From Actinomadura luzonensis (GTDB lineage Bacteria > Actinomycetota > Actinomycetes > Streptosporangiales > Streptosporangiaceae), in assembly GCF_022664455.2 (NCBI RefSeq), contig NZ_JAKRKC020000001.1, positions 1,679,001-1,743,000 of the forward strand: 64,000 bases of DNA, given 5' to 3'. Each line of letters starts with the position of its first letter. Positions within the stretch are counted from its first letter, which is position 1. Below are positions 50,373 through 58,638 of this stretch, one piece after another. The position numbers and the translations under genes are program-made. Under the pieces are notes generated by a model that was not told the origin of the DNA, searched no databases, and saw nothing but the letters and a program-made list of their open reading frames with translations.

Positions 50373-51144
50373 CGCGGCCCCGGCCCCGGCCCGCACGGTA
50401 GGCCGCGAAGGCCGCCGTCCCCGCGCCCGCGACGAGCAGCGCCGTGACGCCGAGCTGCCACGGCGGGCCGGCCGGCGCGGCCGGGCCGCGGGCGGGCGGC
50501 TGGAGCGCGGGCGCGTTGGCGGCCCCTGGCGCCCTCGTGAAGACGACGTCCGAGCAGGAGTAGTAGGTGTCGGGAGTGTCGGAGTTCTGCCAGATGGTGT
50601 AGATGAGGTGGCGGCCGGTCCTGCCGGTGGGCAGGCGGCCCTTGAAGACGTACGAGCCGTCGGCGAGCTTCGGGTCGGTGACCGTGAGGAACGGCTCGCG
50701 CTCCAGGGACGACCAGCGCAACGGCTTCGCCGGGTCGTAGCCGGGCTTCGTGACGTACAGGCGGAAGGTGCCCTTGTGCGGGATCGTGCCGCGGTACCTG
50801 AAGGTGAAGCGGGCGCCCGGGCGCAGCTTGGTGGCGGGCCAGTCGTCGCGCGGCAGGTCGAAGCCGCGGAAGCCGGGCAGGCCGCCGCTGCACAGCTTGC
50901 CGTCCGGGACGACCTGGCGGTCCCGGCCCGCGACGCCGGCGATCCTGAGGTCGTCCCAGCCGCCGGGGAGGACCGAGCCCTTGACCGCGGCGGCGGCCCG
51001 GCAGGCGGCGGGCGGCTTCGTCCCGCCGCAGGCGGCCGCCCGGCTGAGCGGGCTCTCCAGCGCGCCGTGGGCCATCGCCGGGGCGGCGATCAGGGCCGAC
51101 GACAGCGTCAGCCCGGCGGCCGTGCTCGTGATCCGGTGGCGCAA
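50356..51144 (-). CDS. AA10 lytic polysaccharide monooxygenase with C-terminal membrane anchor
   Basis: A 262-residue exported copper enzyme. The signal peptide ends LIAAPAMA, leaving His at the mature N-terminus (HGALESPLSR), as needed for the copper His-brace; the second His is in IPHKGTFRLYVTKPGYD. The catalytic domain ends DTYYSCSDVVF. A Pro/Ala linker, one TM helix (LGVTALLVAGAGTAAFAAY) and a basic tail follow, so it is likely surface-anchored. The start is TTG 51144 after GGGGAGG. The substrate is chitin or cellulose. Confidence 0.9.
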   Translation of the reverse strand: MRHRITSTAAGLTLSSALIAAPAMAHGALESPLSRAAACGGTKPPAACRAAAAVKGSVLPGGWDDLRIAGVAGRDRQVVPDGKLCSGGLPGFRGFDLPRDDWPATKLRPGARFTFRYRGTIPHKGTFRLYVTKPGYDPAKPLRWSSLEREPFLTVTDPKLADGSYVFKGRLPTGRTGRHLIYTIWQNSDTPDTYYSCSDVVFTRAPGAANAPALQPPARGPAAPAGPPWQLGVTALLVAGAGTAAFAAYRAGRGRGRAVSLD

Positions 51145-51201
51145 CGTGGGACCTCCCCGCTTCCGTCCGTCAAGCGGAGGTACGTCGCCCGCGGGCACGG
51201 G

Positions 51202-51260
51202 GTTCAGAGGGCGGGGGCGTCGCGGTCAGAGGGCGGGGGCGTCGCGGTCAGAGGGCGGGG
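51202..51260. repeat. 22-bp tandem repeat, about 2.7 copies
   Basis: A 22-bp unit, GGTCAGAGGGCGGGGGCGTC plus GC, recurs at 51202, 51224 and 51246 (the last partial, the first with one mismatch). It lies between the LPMO gene and the stop of the next gene, and the third copy contains that stop. Length variation would be expected here. Confidence 0.85.
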
Positions 51261-51904
51261 GCTGGGGTGGCGGTGGGTGGGCGGAGGAGGGTGAGGCCGA
51301 CGGCGCCGAAAGTGATCGTCAGGAGCACGGGCCCCGACAGGCTCAGCAGCAGCGTCCCGCTCCGCGCCCCGGCCAGGAACAGCGCCAGGCCGGCCGCCGT
51401 CCCCGCCGGCAGCCACCAGCCCGCCTGCCGCGCCCGCGCCACCGCGACGCCGGCCAGCACCAGGCCGAGCAGCGTCCCGGCCAGGCCGGGAAGCTGCCAG
51501 CCGAAGATCACCGCCGGCTGGTACGCCGCGTCCAGCAGCTCCCCCGCCCGCTCGGCGGGCAGCCGCCGGTAGGCGGCCGACTCGAAGAAGTCCACCATCG
51601 GCAGGGCGGCCATCGAGACCAGGCCGGGCACGGCCAGCACGGCGGCGGCCCGCGCCAACGCGGAGCCGGGCCCGCCGGCCCGCACGCCCGCCAGCATGCC
51701 GAGCACGCCCGGCACCAGCAGCAGCCAGCAGTAGTGCAGCAGCGTGGCGGTGAGGCCCGCGCCGGCCGGGTCGGCGGCGTAGGCGACGCCCTCGGCCTGC
51801 CCGCTCTGCGGGGTCGGGTCGACGATCAGGGCGAGGAGCAGCAGGACGGGGGCGAGCAGGAGGCTCGCGCCGGCGGCTCGCCGGTAGAAGGTGTCGGTGT
51901 TCAT
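51248..51904 (-). CDS. Six-TM membrane protein of unknown function
   Basis: A 218-residue integral membrane protein with about six TM helices (GASLLLAPVLLLLALIVDPT; LLHYCWLLLVPGVLGMLAGV; AAVLAVPGLVSMAALPMVDF; GWQLPGLAGTLLGLVLAGVA; GPVLLTITFGAVGLTLLRP). ATG 51904 starts MNTDTFYRRAAGAS. No catalytic motif is seen. It is divergent from the NarL-type two-component system and might be its target, which is a guess. Confidence 0.75.
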   Translation of the reverse strand: MNTDTFYRRAAGASLLLAPVLLLLALIVDPTPQSGQAEGVAYAADPAGAGLTATLLHYCWLLLVPGVLGMLAGVRAGGPGSALARAAAVLAVPGLVSMAALPMVDFFESAAYRRLPAERAGELLDAAYQPAVIFGWQLPGLAGTLLGLVLAGVAVARARQAGWWLPAGTAAGLALFLAGARSGTLLLSLSGPVLLTITFGAVGLTLLRPPTATPAPAL

Positions 51905-52037
51905 GACGGCGACGGTAGGAACCGGGCGGCCCCCGCGTCGTCAAGGCGTGCATGGACCCCGGCGTCCCCCCGGAGGTGGACCCGGCGTGCGGCGCTGGGC
52001 GGATGACCTTCTTGCGCCGGGTACCTAAGCTGCGCTC

Positions 52038-53276
52038 ATGGCCGACACTTCCCCTGTCCCCCGCTCGAAGTGGCCGGGGGCGATCGACTGGCTGGTGGCC
52101 GCGGTGATCGGCCTGTTCGCGCTCACCGAGGAGCTGCGCAACCCCGCCGACCTGCCCGACCGGCCGGTCCCGGCGTTCTGGGTGGCCGGGGCGGTGCTCA
52201 CCGCGGCCCTGGTGCTGGTGCGGCGGCGGTACCCGTTCGCGGTGGTGGGCGTGTTCACCGGCGTCAACGTCGCGGTGTTCCTGCTGGCCCACCAGCCGCC
52301 CGGGGCCTGGCAGTGGTACACCGAGCTGCTGTTGTTGTTCACGCTGCTCACCAAGGTGCCGCTGGGCAGCCCGCGCGGGATCGCCGGGATCGGGATGTCG
52401 GCGTTCTTCCTGTCCGGGCTGATCCTGACCACCTCGACCGGTCTGGAGGAGTACGTGGTGGCGGGCGTGATGGCGCTCATCGCCGGCGGCGCGGGCGTGG
52501 CGGTGCGCCGGCACGGGCTGCGCGCCGACCGGGCCGACGCGCGCAGCGAGCTGCTGGCCGCCCGCGGCGAGCTGCTCGCCCGCGAGGCGGTGGCCACCGA
52601 GCGCGCCCGCATCGCCCGCGAGCTGCACGACATCATCGCGCACAGCGTCAGCGTCATGGTGCTCCAGGCGGGCGGCGTCCGGCTGATGCTGCCCCAGGAG
52701 CTGCGGCAGGAGCGCGAGGCGCTGGCGCTGATCGAGGAGACCGGACGCGGCGCGGTGGAGGAGCTGCGCCGCATGCTGGACCTGCTGCGGGCGGTCCAGG
52801 ACGGCGACGCCACCGCCCCGCAGCCCACCCTGGACCGGCTGGCCGAGCTGGTCACGCACCTGCGCTCGACCGGCCTGGACGTCGCGCTCCAGGTGGAGGG
52901 CACCCCCCGGCCGCTGCCCGCGGGCCTCGACCTGTCGGCCTACCGCATCGCGCAGGAGGCGCTGACGAACGTACTCAAGCACGCCGGCCCCACCGAAGCC
53001 CTGGTCAAGGTCACGCACGGCGACGCCGAGCTGTGCCTGGAGATCACCGACGAGGGGCCGCGCGACGGGCGGCGCGGGCCGCTGGTCCCGTCCGGCGGCA
53101 ACGGGCTGACCGGCATCAGGGAGCGGGTGGCGCTCTTCCACGGCGCGTTCGACGCGGGCCCGCGCGAGAGCGGCGGGTACCGGGTGCACGCCGTGCTGCC
53201 GCTGCCCGGGGCGGGGGCTGGGGCCGGGGCGGCGGCGACAGGTCCGGCGGTGGGCCCGGCGGTGCGCGGGCGATGA
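52038..53276 (+). CDS. NarL-type sensor histidine kinase (HisKA_3)
   Basis: A 412-residue sensor with four or five TM helices in the first 160 residues and almost no outside domain. The dimerisation domain has the phospho-acceptor His in ERARIARELHDIIAHSVSVM; the ATPase has RIAQEALTNVLKHAG, GGNGLTGIRERVALFHG. ATG 52038 lies 6 bp after TAAGCT, so it is leaderless. It overlaps the response regulator by four bases. An intramembrane-sensing kinase that responds to envelope stress is likely. Confidence 0.93.
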   Translation: MADTSPVPRSKWPGAIDWLVAAVIGLFALTEELRNPADLPDRPVPAFWVAGAVLTAALVLVRRRYPFAVVGVFTGVNVAVFLLAHQPPGAWQWYTELLLLFTLLTKVPLGSPRGIAGIGMSAFFLSGLILTTSTGLEEYVVAGVMALIAGGAGVAVRRHGLRADRADARSELLAARGELLAREAVATERARIARELHDIIAHSVSVMVLQAGGVRLMLPQELRQEREALALIEETGRGAVEELRRMLDLLRAVQDGDATAPQPTLDRLAELVTHLRSTGLDVALQVEGTPRPLPAGLDLSAYRIAQEALTNVLKHAGPTEALVKVTHGDAELCLEITDEGPRDGRRGPLVPSGGNGLTGIRERVALFHGAFDAGPRESGGYRVHAVLPLPGAGAGAGAAATGPAVGPAVRGR

Positions 53277-53926
53277 GCGTGCGCGTCGTGGTGGCCGACG
53301 ACCAGGACCTGGTCAGGGCCGGGTTGCGGCTGGTCATCGGCACCCAGGACGACCTGGAGGTCGTGGGCGAGGCGCGCGACGGCCGCGAGGCGGTGGAGCT
53401 GGCCCGGCGGCTCCGCCCGGACGTGGCGCTGCTGGACATCGCGATGCCGGTGATGACCGGGCTCACCGCGGCCGGGCGCGTCCTCGCCCTGCCGGAGCCG
53501 CCGCGGGTGATCCTGCTGACCACGTACGACACGGACGAGCACCTGGAGGGGGCGCTCGCCGCCGGGGTGAGCGGGTTCCTGCTCAAGACCTCGCCGCCGG
53601 AGCGGCTCTTCGCGGCCCTGCGGGCGGCGGCCACGGGCGAGGCGCTGCTCGACCCGGCCGTGACGCCGCGAGTGATCGCCGGGTACGCCGGCCGCCGGGC
53701 CGCGCGGCCGTCCCTGGACGGGCTGACCCCGCGCGAGACCGACATCCTGCGCCTGGTGGCGCGCGGCAGGACGAACGCCGAGATCGCCGCCGGCCTGTTC
53801 ATCACGCAGGCCACGGTCGGCACGCACATCAACCGGCTGCTGGCCAAGCTGTCGCTGCGCAGCCGCGCGCAGCTCGTCGCGCACGCCTACGAGGCCGGGC
53901 TGCTGCGGCCGGGCGACGACGACTGA
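53273..53926 (+). CDS. LuxR/NarL-family response regulator
   Basis: A 217-residue regulator. The receiver domain starts VRVVVADDQDLVRAGL, the phospho-Asp is in VALLDIAMPVMTG, and the conserved Lys is in SGFLLKTSPP. The C-terminal helix-turn-helix is LTPRETDILRLVARGRTNAE. ATG 53273 is within the kinase stop, so the two are co-translated. The direct target is unknown; the divergent membrane-protein gene at 51248 is one option. Confidence 0.95.
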   Translation: MSVRVVVADDQDLVRAGLRLVIGTQDDLEVVGEARDGREAVELARRLRPDVALLDIAMPVMTGLTAAGRVLALPEPPRVILLTTYDTDEHLEGALAAGVSGFLLKTSPPERLFAALRAAATGEALLDPAVTPRVIAGYAGRRAARPSLDGLTPRETDILRLVARGRTNAEIAAGLFITQATVGTHINRLLAKLSLRSRAQLVAHAYEAGLLRPGDDD

Positions 53927-53954
53927 GGAGGAGGAGGAGGAGGTAGGGGCGGCG

Positions 53955-54725
53955 TCAGCCGGCGGGCTCGTCGTAGCTGAGCGGCTGGAAGGAGAGGGCG
54001 TCGAGGCGGCGGCGGAAGTCGCCCGACAGGCCGCTGAGCGTGAGCGCGGCCCCGGGGACGGCGCTGACCCGCTCCTGCACCGACAGGAGGGCGGCGATGC
54101 CGGTGGAGTCCCAGTACGTCATGCCGCCGAGGTCCAGCACGAGCCGGCCCGCCGCGCGGACCTTCAGCAGCGCCTGGACGGCGGCGACGAGGTCGCCGGA
54201 GGTGGTCTGGTCGAGGTCGCCGATCAGGCGCAGGGTGACGGTGCCGTCGCGTTCGTGCTGGAGCAGCCGGAAGGAGGGGCGGCCGGCCTCGGGGACGGCG
54301 AAGCCGATGGTGGCCACGGTGCCGCCGGGGCCGCGCGTCACGCTGTGCAGGTCGCCGAGGGAGCGGACGATCCACAGGCCGTGGCCGTACTCGTAGGGCC
54401 ACGGCGGGGTCTCCCGCGTCGCGGCGGTGGCGCGGGAGTCGATCACCTCGCACCGGAGCAGGCCGTCCACGGCCAGCATGCGGACCCGGCCGGCGCCCGA
54501 GCCGTGCAGGATGACGTTGGTGGCCAGCTCGTGGACGGCGAGCACGAGGTCGGACGTGCGGCCCTCCGGCAGCCCGGCCTGGACGGCGTGCGCCTCCATC
54601 GTCGCTCTGAGCACGTACAGGGAATCGCGGTCGAAGGGCTGATCCACAACGCTCTCCAGGCCGCCTGGACCTGCTGCGCCGCCGGAGGCCGGGAGGCGGC
54701 TGTGCGGGGGCCGGTCATCCGTCAT
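53955..54725 (-). CDS. RsbW-like ATPase and STAS fusion protein
   Basis: A 256-residue fusion. The N-terminal half is an anti-sigma HATPase (SDLVLAVHELATNVILHGSG; YEYGHGLWIVRSLGD) and the C-terminal half is a STAS domain (GDLDQTTSGDLVAAVQALL; MTYWDSTGIAALLSVQERV). The kinase and its antagonist in one chain suggests self-contained partner switching. ATG 54725 overlaps the end of the MEDS-STAS gene by 11 bp, so the two are co-translated. They probably control a sigma-B/F-type factor. Confidence 0.9.
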   Translation of the reverse strand: MTDDRPPHSRLPASGGAAGPGGLESVVDQPFDRDSLYVLRATMEAHAVQAGLPEGRTSDLVLAVHELATNVILHGSGAGRVRMLAVDGLLRCEVIDSRATAATRETPPWPYEYGHGLWIVRSLGDLHSVTRGPGGTVATIGFAVPEAGRPSFRLLQHERDGTVTLRLIGDLDQTTSGDLVAAVQALLKVRAAGRLVLDLGGMTYWDSTGIAALLSVQERVSAVPGAALTLSGLSGDFRRRLDALSFQPLSYDEPAG

Positions 54726-55584
54726 GGGCGGTCACCAGGCTCACTCCGGGGACGCCGGTCGCGCCGAGCAGGCGGAACCGGGCGCTGACCGCCGGGCTGC
54801 AGCGCAGCACGGCCGTGCGGGGCGGGGGCAGGCTACGGGCGGCGTCAATGATCATGCGTGCGCAGTACAGGTCGATGAACGACAGCTCCGCCATGTTGAC
54901 CGTCACCTCGCCGTCGAACCGGATGGCCTCGGCGAGCGCCAGCCCGAGCGCGCTCTCGGCGGTGCGGTCGAGCTGCCCGGCCAGCCGGATGCCGGAGGGC
55001 GCGTACTGGCGGCAGATGCGCAGCAGCGGATCATGGTGGTAGGTGGCCGCGGCGACCGAACGGGTGTGGTAGCCGGAGACGGAGGCGAGCGTGACCGGGT
55101 CGAAGCGCTCGCGGTCGTACTGGCACAGCACCGCCGTGCTGACCCCGCCCAGCGCGGAGGCGATCTCCTCCTCGAACGCCGGGAGCTGCTCGATGCCGGT
55201 GATCGGGCGTAATGCCCAGCTCATGTCGAGCGCCACCCGCAACCCCGGATAGCCCGCCTGGCTGGTGACCTCCATCTGGTCGCGGAGCCAGGCCATCGCG
55301 TGGCCCACCGCGAACGCCTGCCCGTTCAGCAGGCTGTCCTGGCAGGCCAGCACCATCATGCGGCCGGTGACCGCGGCCGCCGGCGCGACCACGCCCCGCC
55401 GCCGCAGCTCGCCCAGCCGCCGCTCGGGCTCCTCGGCCAGCCACACGACCCGCTGCCCGGCGGACAGCCCGTCGCGGACGAACGCGGCGGTGAGGTCGAG
55501 CAGCTCCTCGCTCTCGCCGTAGGTGAGGCAGGCGTGATCGTTGATCGTCAGATCCGTGATCTGCGTTTCAGCGCTGACGGTCAC
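54715..55584 (-). CDS. MEDS-domain and STAS-domain anti-sigma antagonist
   Basis: A 289-residue protein. Residues about 10-165 match the MEDS sensory domain (INDHACLTYGESEELLDLTA; LLNGQAFAVGHAMAWLRDQM; RVALDMSWALRP; VLCQYDRERFD). A C-terminal STAS-like domain (EVTVNMAELSFIDLYCARMI) lacks the usual DSSG Ser, so it may not be phosphorylated. GTG 55584 is chosen; GTG 55593 is an alternative. It leads the operon with the RsbW-STAS fusion. Confidence 0.88.
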   Translation of the reverse strand: MTVSAETQITDLTINDHACLTYGESEELLDLTAAFVRDGLSAGQRVVWLAEEPERRLGELRRRGVVAPAAAVTGRMMVLACQDSLLNGQAFAVGHAMAWLRDQMEVTSQAGYPGLRVALDMSWALRPITGIEQLPAFEEEIASALGGVSTAVLCQYDRERFDPVTLASVSGYHTRSVAAATYHHDPLLRICRQYAPSGIRLAGQLDRTAESALGLALAEAIRFDGEVTVNMAELSFIDLYCARMIIDAARSLPPPRTAVLRCSPAVSARFRLLGATGVPGVSLVTAHDG

Positions 55585-55673
55585 CCACGCCACCCTTCGT
55601 CCCGGCCCCCTACAGTAGTGATCAAGAGGCGGGTCCGGCAGCCGCGGGGACCGCTCTTGCGCGACCTCCCCCG

Positions 55674-55698
55674 CTACCCCCGCAGCGGCGGACGACAC
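55674..55698 (-). promoter_or_regulatory. Possible sigma-B/F-type promoter for the MEDS operon
   Basis: On the minus strand GTGT (55698-55695), a 15-bp spacer and GGGTAG (55679-55674) resemble the GNNT-N14-16-GGGTA consensus of sigma-B/F-type promoters. The start codon is about 80 bp downstream. The upstream element is weaker than in the two sites at 57002-57075. Confidence 0.4.
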
Positions 55699-55769
55699 CT
55701 GCTCACTCCTGGCCATGATTATGGACAGGTCAGGGCCGTCGCGGGCGCGGTTCGCGGCAGGAGGGGCGG

Positions 55770-56969
55770 TCACACCTCGCTACGGCGCCGCTCCTGCTCG
55801 CGCTGCGGCGGCACCGTGAGGTCGGCGCCGCGCGGGTGCGGGTAGGGGTCGTGGCCGTGCAGGCCGGCGGTCTGGATCGCGCGGCTGATGTCGCTCGGGG
55901 TGAGCAGCCCGAGGAGCCGGCCGGACGGGCCGAGCACCACGGCCCGGCCGTCGGCGCAGCCGCTCATCCGCGGCAGCAGGCCGGTCAGCGGCTCGTCGGG
56001 CACGGCCTTCGGCACGGCTTCCGGCGGGCAGGCGATGTCGCCGAGCCGGGTGGCCGCCCGCTGCTCGGGCGGCACCTCGCGCAGCCGGTTGAGCGTCACC
56101 AGGCCGAGGAAGAGGCCGTCGGCGTCCACCAGCGGGTACGTCGACAGCCGCCGGCTCATCACCAGCCGGTCGATGAGCCCGGCGACGGTCTCGTCCGGCG
56201 CGGCGGTGACGGGCTCGCCCGACATGACGTCGCCGACCCGCACCCCGTGCAGCGCGGCGCCGAGCTGGGCCTGCTGCTCCTCGGCGCTGGCGGCGTTCAC
56301 CAGGAACAGGCCGATCAGGACCAGCCACAGCCCCTGAAAGCCCAGCCCGGTGACGACCTGGAGGAAACCGAGGGCGATGAGCGCGTAGCCGAAGACGCGC
56401 CCGGCGCGGGCGGCGGCGACGGCGGCGCGCACCCGGTCGCCCCAGCGGGCCCAGAGCGCGGCGCGCAGCACCCGGCCGCCGTCCAGCGGCGCGGCCGGGA
56501 TCAGGTTGAACACGGCGAGCAGCACGTTGACCGCCGCAAGATAGGCGAACATGCCGGCCACCAGCGGCGCGCCCCCCGTGACCAGCGCCAGCGCGCCGGA
56601 CACCACCCCGCAGGCCAGGCTGGTCAGCGGCCCGACGATCGCGATCCGCAGGTCCGCGCCCGGCGTGCGGGGCTCGCTCCGCAGCTCCGCCACCCCGCCG
56701 AGCAGCCACAGCGTGATGCGCGGCACCTCGATGCCGTTGCGCTTGGCCACCAGGGCGTGCGCCAGCTCGTGCGCGAGCAGCGAGGCCAGGAACAGCACCG
56801 CGGAGGCCAGCCCGGCCAGCAGGTACGCCACGACGGAGCGACCGGGGAAGGCGAGCGGGAACTGCCCGAAGGCCAGCCCGGCCACCAGGATCAGCACGAT
56901 GACCAGCACGCTGATGTTGACGCCGACCTCGACCCCGCCGAGACGGCCCAACCGGAACGACGAACGCAT
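55770..56969 (-). CDS. Site-2-type membrane metalloprotease with CBS domains (M50)
   Basis: A 399-residue rhomboid-independent intramembrane protease. Zinc motif HELAH lies near residue 66 in SLLAHELAHALVAKRNG and the third ligand Asp is in NLIPAAPLDGGRV near 160. Six TM helices are followed by a pair of CBS modules (about 220-375: VGDVMSGEPVTAAPDETVAG; LTPSDISRAIQT) that may sense adenylates. ATG 56969 follows GGAGGAG. A sigma-B/F-type promoter lies 33 bp upstream. It may release an anti-sigma factor or another membrane regulator. Confidence 0.93.
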   Translation of the reverse strand: MRSSFRLGRLGGVEVGVNISVLVIVLILVAGLAFGQFPLAFPGRSVVAYLLAGLASAVLFLASLLAHELAHALVAKRNGIEVPRITLWLLGGVAELRSEPRTPGADLRIAIVGPLTSLACGVVSGALALVTGGAPLVAGMFAYLAAVNVLLAVFNLIPAAPLDGGRVLRAALWARWGDRVRAAVAAARAGRVFGYALIALGFLQVVTGLGFQGLWLVLIGLFLVNAASAEEQQAQLGAALHGVRVGDVMSGEPVTAAPDETVAGLIDRLVMSRRLSTYPLVDADGLFLGLVTLNRLREVPPEQRAATRLGDIACPPEAVPKAVPDEPLTGLLPRMSGCADGRAVVLGPSGRLLGLLTPSDISRAIQTAGLHGHDPYPHPRGADLTVPPQREQERRRSEV

Positions 56970-57001
56970 GGTGCCTGCTCCTCCGCTCGGATGCGGTCCG
57001 G

Positions 57002-57025
57002 CTACCCGCCTGTGGCCGGAGAAAC
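57002..57025 (-). promoter_or_regulatory. Sigma-B/F-type promoter for the site-2 protease
   Basis: On the minus strand, GTTT (57025-57022), 14-bp spacer, GGGTAG (57007-57002). This fits the actinobacterial general-stress/sporulation sigma consensus GTTT-N14-16-GGGTA. The protease ATG is 33 bp downstream. Confidence 0.65.
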
Positions 57026-57050
57026 CTCCCCCGACCTGCATGATCGTCCG

Positions 57051-57075
57051 GTTTCGCGGCCCCGGTGCCGGGTAC
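57051..57075 (+). promoter_or_regulatory. Sigma-B/F-type promoter for the SDR gene
   Basis: GTTT (57051-57054), 15-bp spacer, GGGTAC (57070-57075), reading toward the SDR gene whose ATG is at 57088. It is the divergent partner of the promoter at 57002-57025. Both fit the consensus recognised by factors that the STAS/RsbW proteins next door would control. Confidence 0.7.
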
Positions 57076-57087
57076 GGCGTGACGCTC

Positions 57088-58137
57088 ATGAAGGTCAAGG
57101 ACAAGGTCGTCGTGATCACCGGCGCGTCCAGCGGGATCGGCCGGGCGACCGCCCGCGCCTTCGCCGCCCGGGGCGCCGCCGTGGTGCTGGCCGCCCGGCG
57201 CGAGGAGGCGCTGGCCGAGGCGCGGCGCGAGTGCGAGGCGGCCGGCGGCCGGGCGCTCGCGGTGCCCACCGACGTGACCGACCCGCACGCGGTGCAGGAG
57301 CTGGCCCGGCGGGCGGCCGAGCGGTTCGGGCGCATCGACGTGTGGGTGAACTGCGCGGCCGTGCACCTGCTCGGCCCGTTCTCCGACGTGCCGCTGGCGG
57401 ACTTCCGGCGGGTGCTGGACGTCAACGTCATGGGGTACGTGCACGGGGCCAGGGCGGCGCTGCCGTACCTGCGGGAGCAGGGGCGGGGCGTGCTGGTGAA
57501 CGTCTCGTCCGTGGCGGGGGCGGTGGCGCAGCCGTACGCGGCGGCGTACTGCATGTCGAAGGCGGCCGTCCGGTCGCTGAGCGCGAGCATCAGGCAGGAG
57601 CTGCGGCTGGAGGGGCTGCGCGGGGTGCGGGTGTGCGCGGTGCTGCCCGCCGCCATCGACACGCCGATCTTCCAGCACGCCGCGAACTACACGGGCCGCC
57701 AGGTGCGGGCGCTGCCGCCGGTGTACCGGGCCGAGCGGGTGGCGCGGGCGATCGTGGACGTGGTGCGGTGGCCGCGCAAGGAGGCCGTGGTCGGGCCGAT
57801 GGCACGCAACCTCATAAGCCAGTCGAAGCTGACGCCGGGGCTGGTCGAGCGGATGATGGCGGTGGAGGTGGACCGGGCGCACCTGTCGCGGAGGCGGCCG
57901 GCGCCGGCCTCGGAGGGCAACCTGTACCGGCCGGAGGACGGGGCGGGCTCGGTGACGGGCGGCTGGCACGGCGCGCGCAGGACCATGGTGCGCCGGGCCC
58001 TGACGGCGGCGGCGGTGGCCGGCACCCTCGCCTACGCCCGCCGCGCCCGTCGCGCCCAGCGGCCCCTGAGCCCGCTCAACCTGCTGTCGCGAGCGGGCGT
58101 TCCATCAGGGTGGTGTCGACCCAGCGGCCGAGCTTGA
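57088..58137 (+). CDS. Short-chain dehydrogenase/reductase
   Basis: A 349-residue SDR, longer than the usual 250. Cofactor motif TGASSGIGRATARAFAARG, structural NCAAVHLL where NNAG is common, and active site Ser in VSSVAGAVAQPYAAAYCMSK with Y-x3-K as YCMSK. The C-terminal extension (residues about 260-349) includes a TM-like helix (ALTAAAVAGTLAYARR). ATG 57088 follows a sigma-B/F-type promoter. The last 62 bp overlap the convergent acetyltransferase. The substrate is unknown; a role under stress is likely. Confidence 0.9.
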   Translation: MKVKDKVVVITGASSGIGRATARAFAARGAAVVLAARREEALAEARRECEAAGGRALAVPTDVTDPHAVQELARRAAERFGRIDVWVNCAAVHLLGPFSDVPLADFRRVLDVNVMGYVHGARAALPYLREQGRGVLVNVSSVAGAVAQPYAAAYCMSKAAVRSLSASIRQELRLEGLRGVRVCAVLPAAIDTPIFQHAANYTGRQVRALPPVYRAERVARAIVDVVRWPRKEAVVGPMARNLISQSKLTPGLVERMMAVEVDRAHLSRRRPAPASEGNLYRPEDGAGSVTGGWHGARRTMVRRALTAAAVAGTLAYARRARRAQRPLSPLNLLSRAGVPSGWCRPSGRA

Positions 58138-58594
58138 AGCCCACCTCGGTCAGCCGGCCTACCTCGGTGAAGCCGTGGCGGCGGTGCAGCGCCACCGAGC
58201 GGTCGTCGCCCGCGTCGGCGATGACGGCGATCATGCGGCGCAGGCCGGCCGCCTCGGACCGCCGTACCAGCTCGCCGAGCAGCGCGTCGCCGAGGCCGCG
58301 GCCGACGTGGGCCGGGGCCAGGTAGATCGTGTCCTCCACCGTGTGCCGGTAGGCGGGCTTGGGCCGCCAGGGACCGGCGTAGGCGTAGCCGGCGACCTCG
58401 CCGCCGAGGTCGGCGACGAGGAAGGGCAGGCCGCGGCCGGTGAGGTCGGCCAGCTTGGCCTGCCAGTCGGCCTCCGACGGCGGGTTCTCCTCGAAGGTGA
58501 TCACGGTTTCGGCGACGTAGTGGGCGTTGATCGCGGTCACGGCCGCCAGGTCGGCGGGGGTGGCCGGGCGGATGACGGCTGCGGTGGGCGCCAC
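58076..58594 (-). CDS. GNAT acetyltransferase, phosphinothricin-acetyltransferase-like
   Basis: A 172-residue PAT/bar-type N-acetyltransferase. It starts VIRPATPADLAAVTAINAHY, has TVITFEENPPSEADW and the acetyl-CoA loop APAHVGRGLGDALLGELVRR, and ends VGFKLGRWVDTTLMERPL. The family acetylates glutamate-like amines such as phosphinothricin or methionine sulfoximine. GTG 58594 follows AAAGG. A 7-bp inverted repeat with a TATAAT box lies upstream, so it is probably regulated. Confidence 0.92.
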   Translation of the reverse strand: MAPTAAVIRPATPADLAAVTAINAHYVAETVITFEENPPSEADWQAKLADLTGRGLPFLVADLGGEVAGYAYAGPWRPKPAYRHTVEDTIYLAPAHVGRGLGDALLGELVRRSEAAGLRRMIAVIADAGDDRSVALHRRHGFTEVGRLTEVGFKLGRWVDTTLMERPLATAG

Positions 58595-58607
58595 GGCGAT
58601 CGCCTTT

Positions 58608-58638
58608 CTCTATAGCGAAATCCGCTCGCATTATAGAG
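58608..58638. promoter_or_regulatory. Inverted repeat CTCTATA-N17-TATAGAG with TATAAT box
   Basis: CTCTATA (58608-58614) and TATAGAG (58632-58638) are perfect arms 17 bp apart; with one gap the symmetry extends to TTTCTCTATA. On the minus strand a consensus TATAAT box (58637-58632) overlaps the outer arm and reads toward the acetyltransferase. This is probably a repressor site at a promoter. Confidence 0.5.

Noticed and set aside
51202..51260. 22-bp repeats as an attachment site or CRISPR
   Set aside because: Repeats are contiguous, low-complexity and not near an integrase or cas gene.
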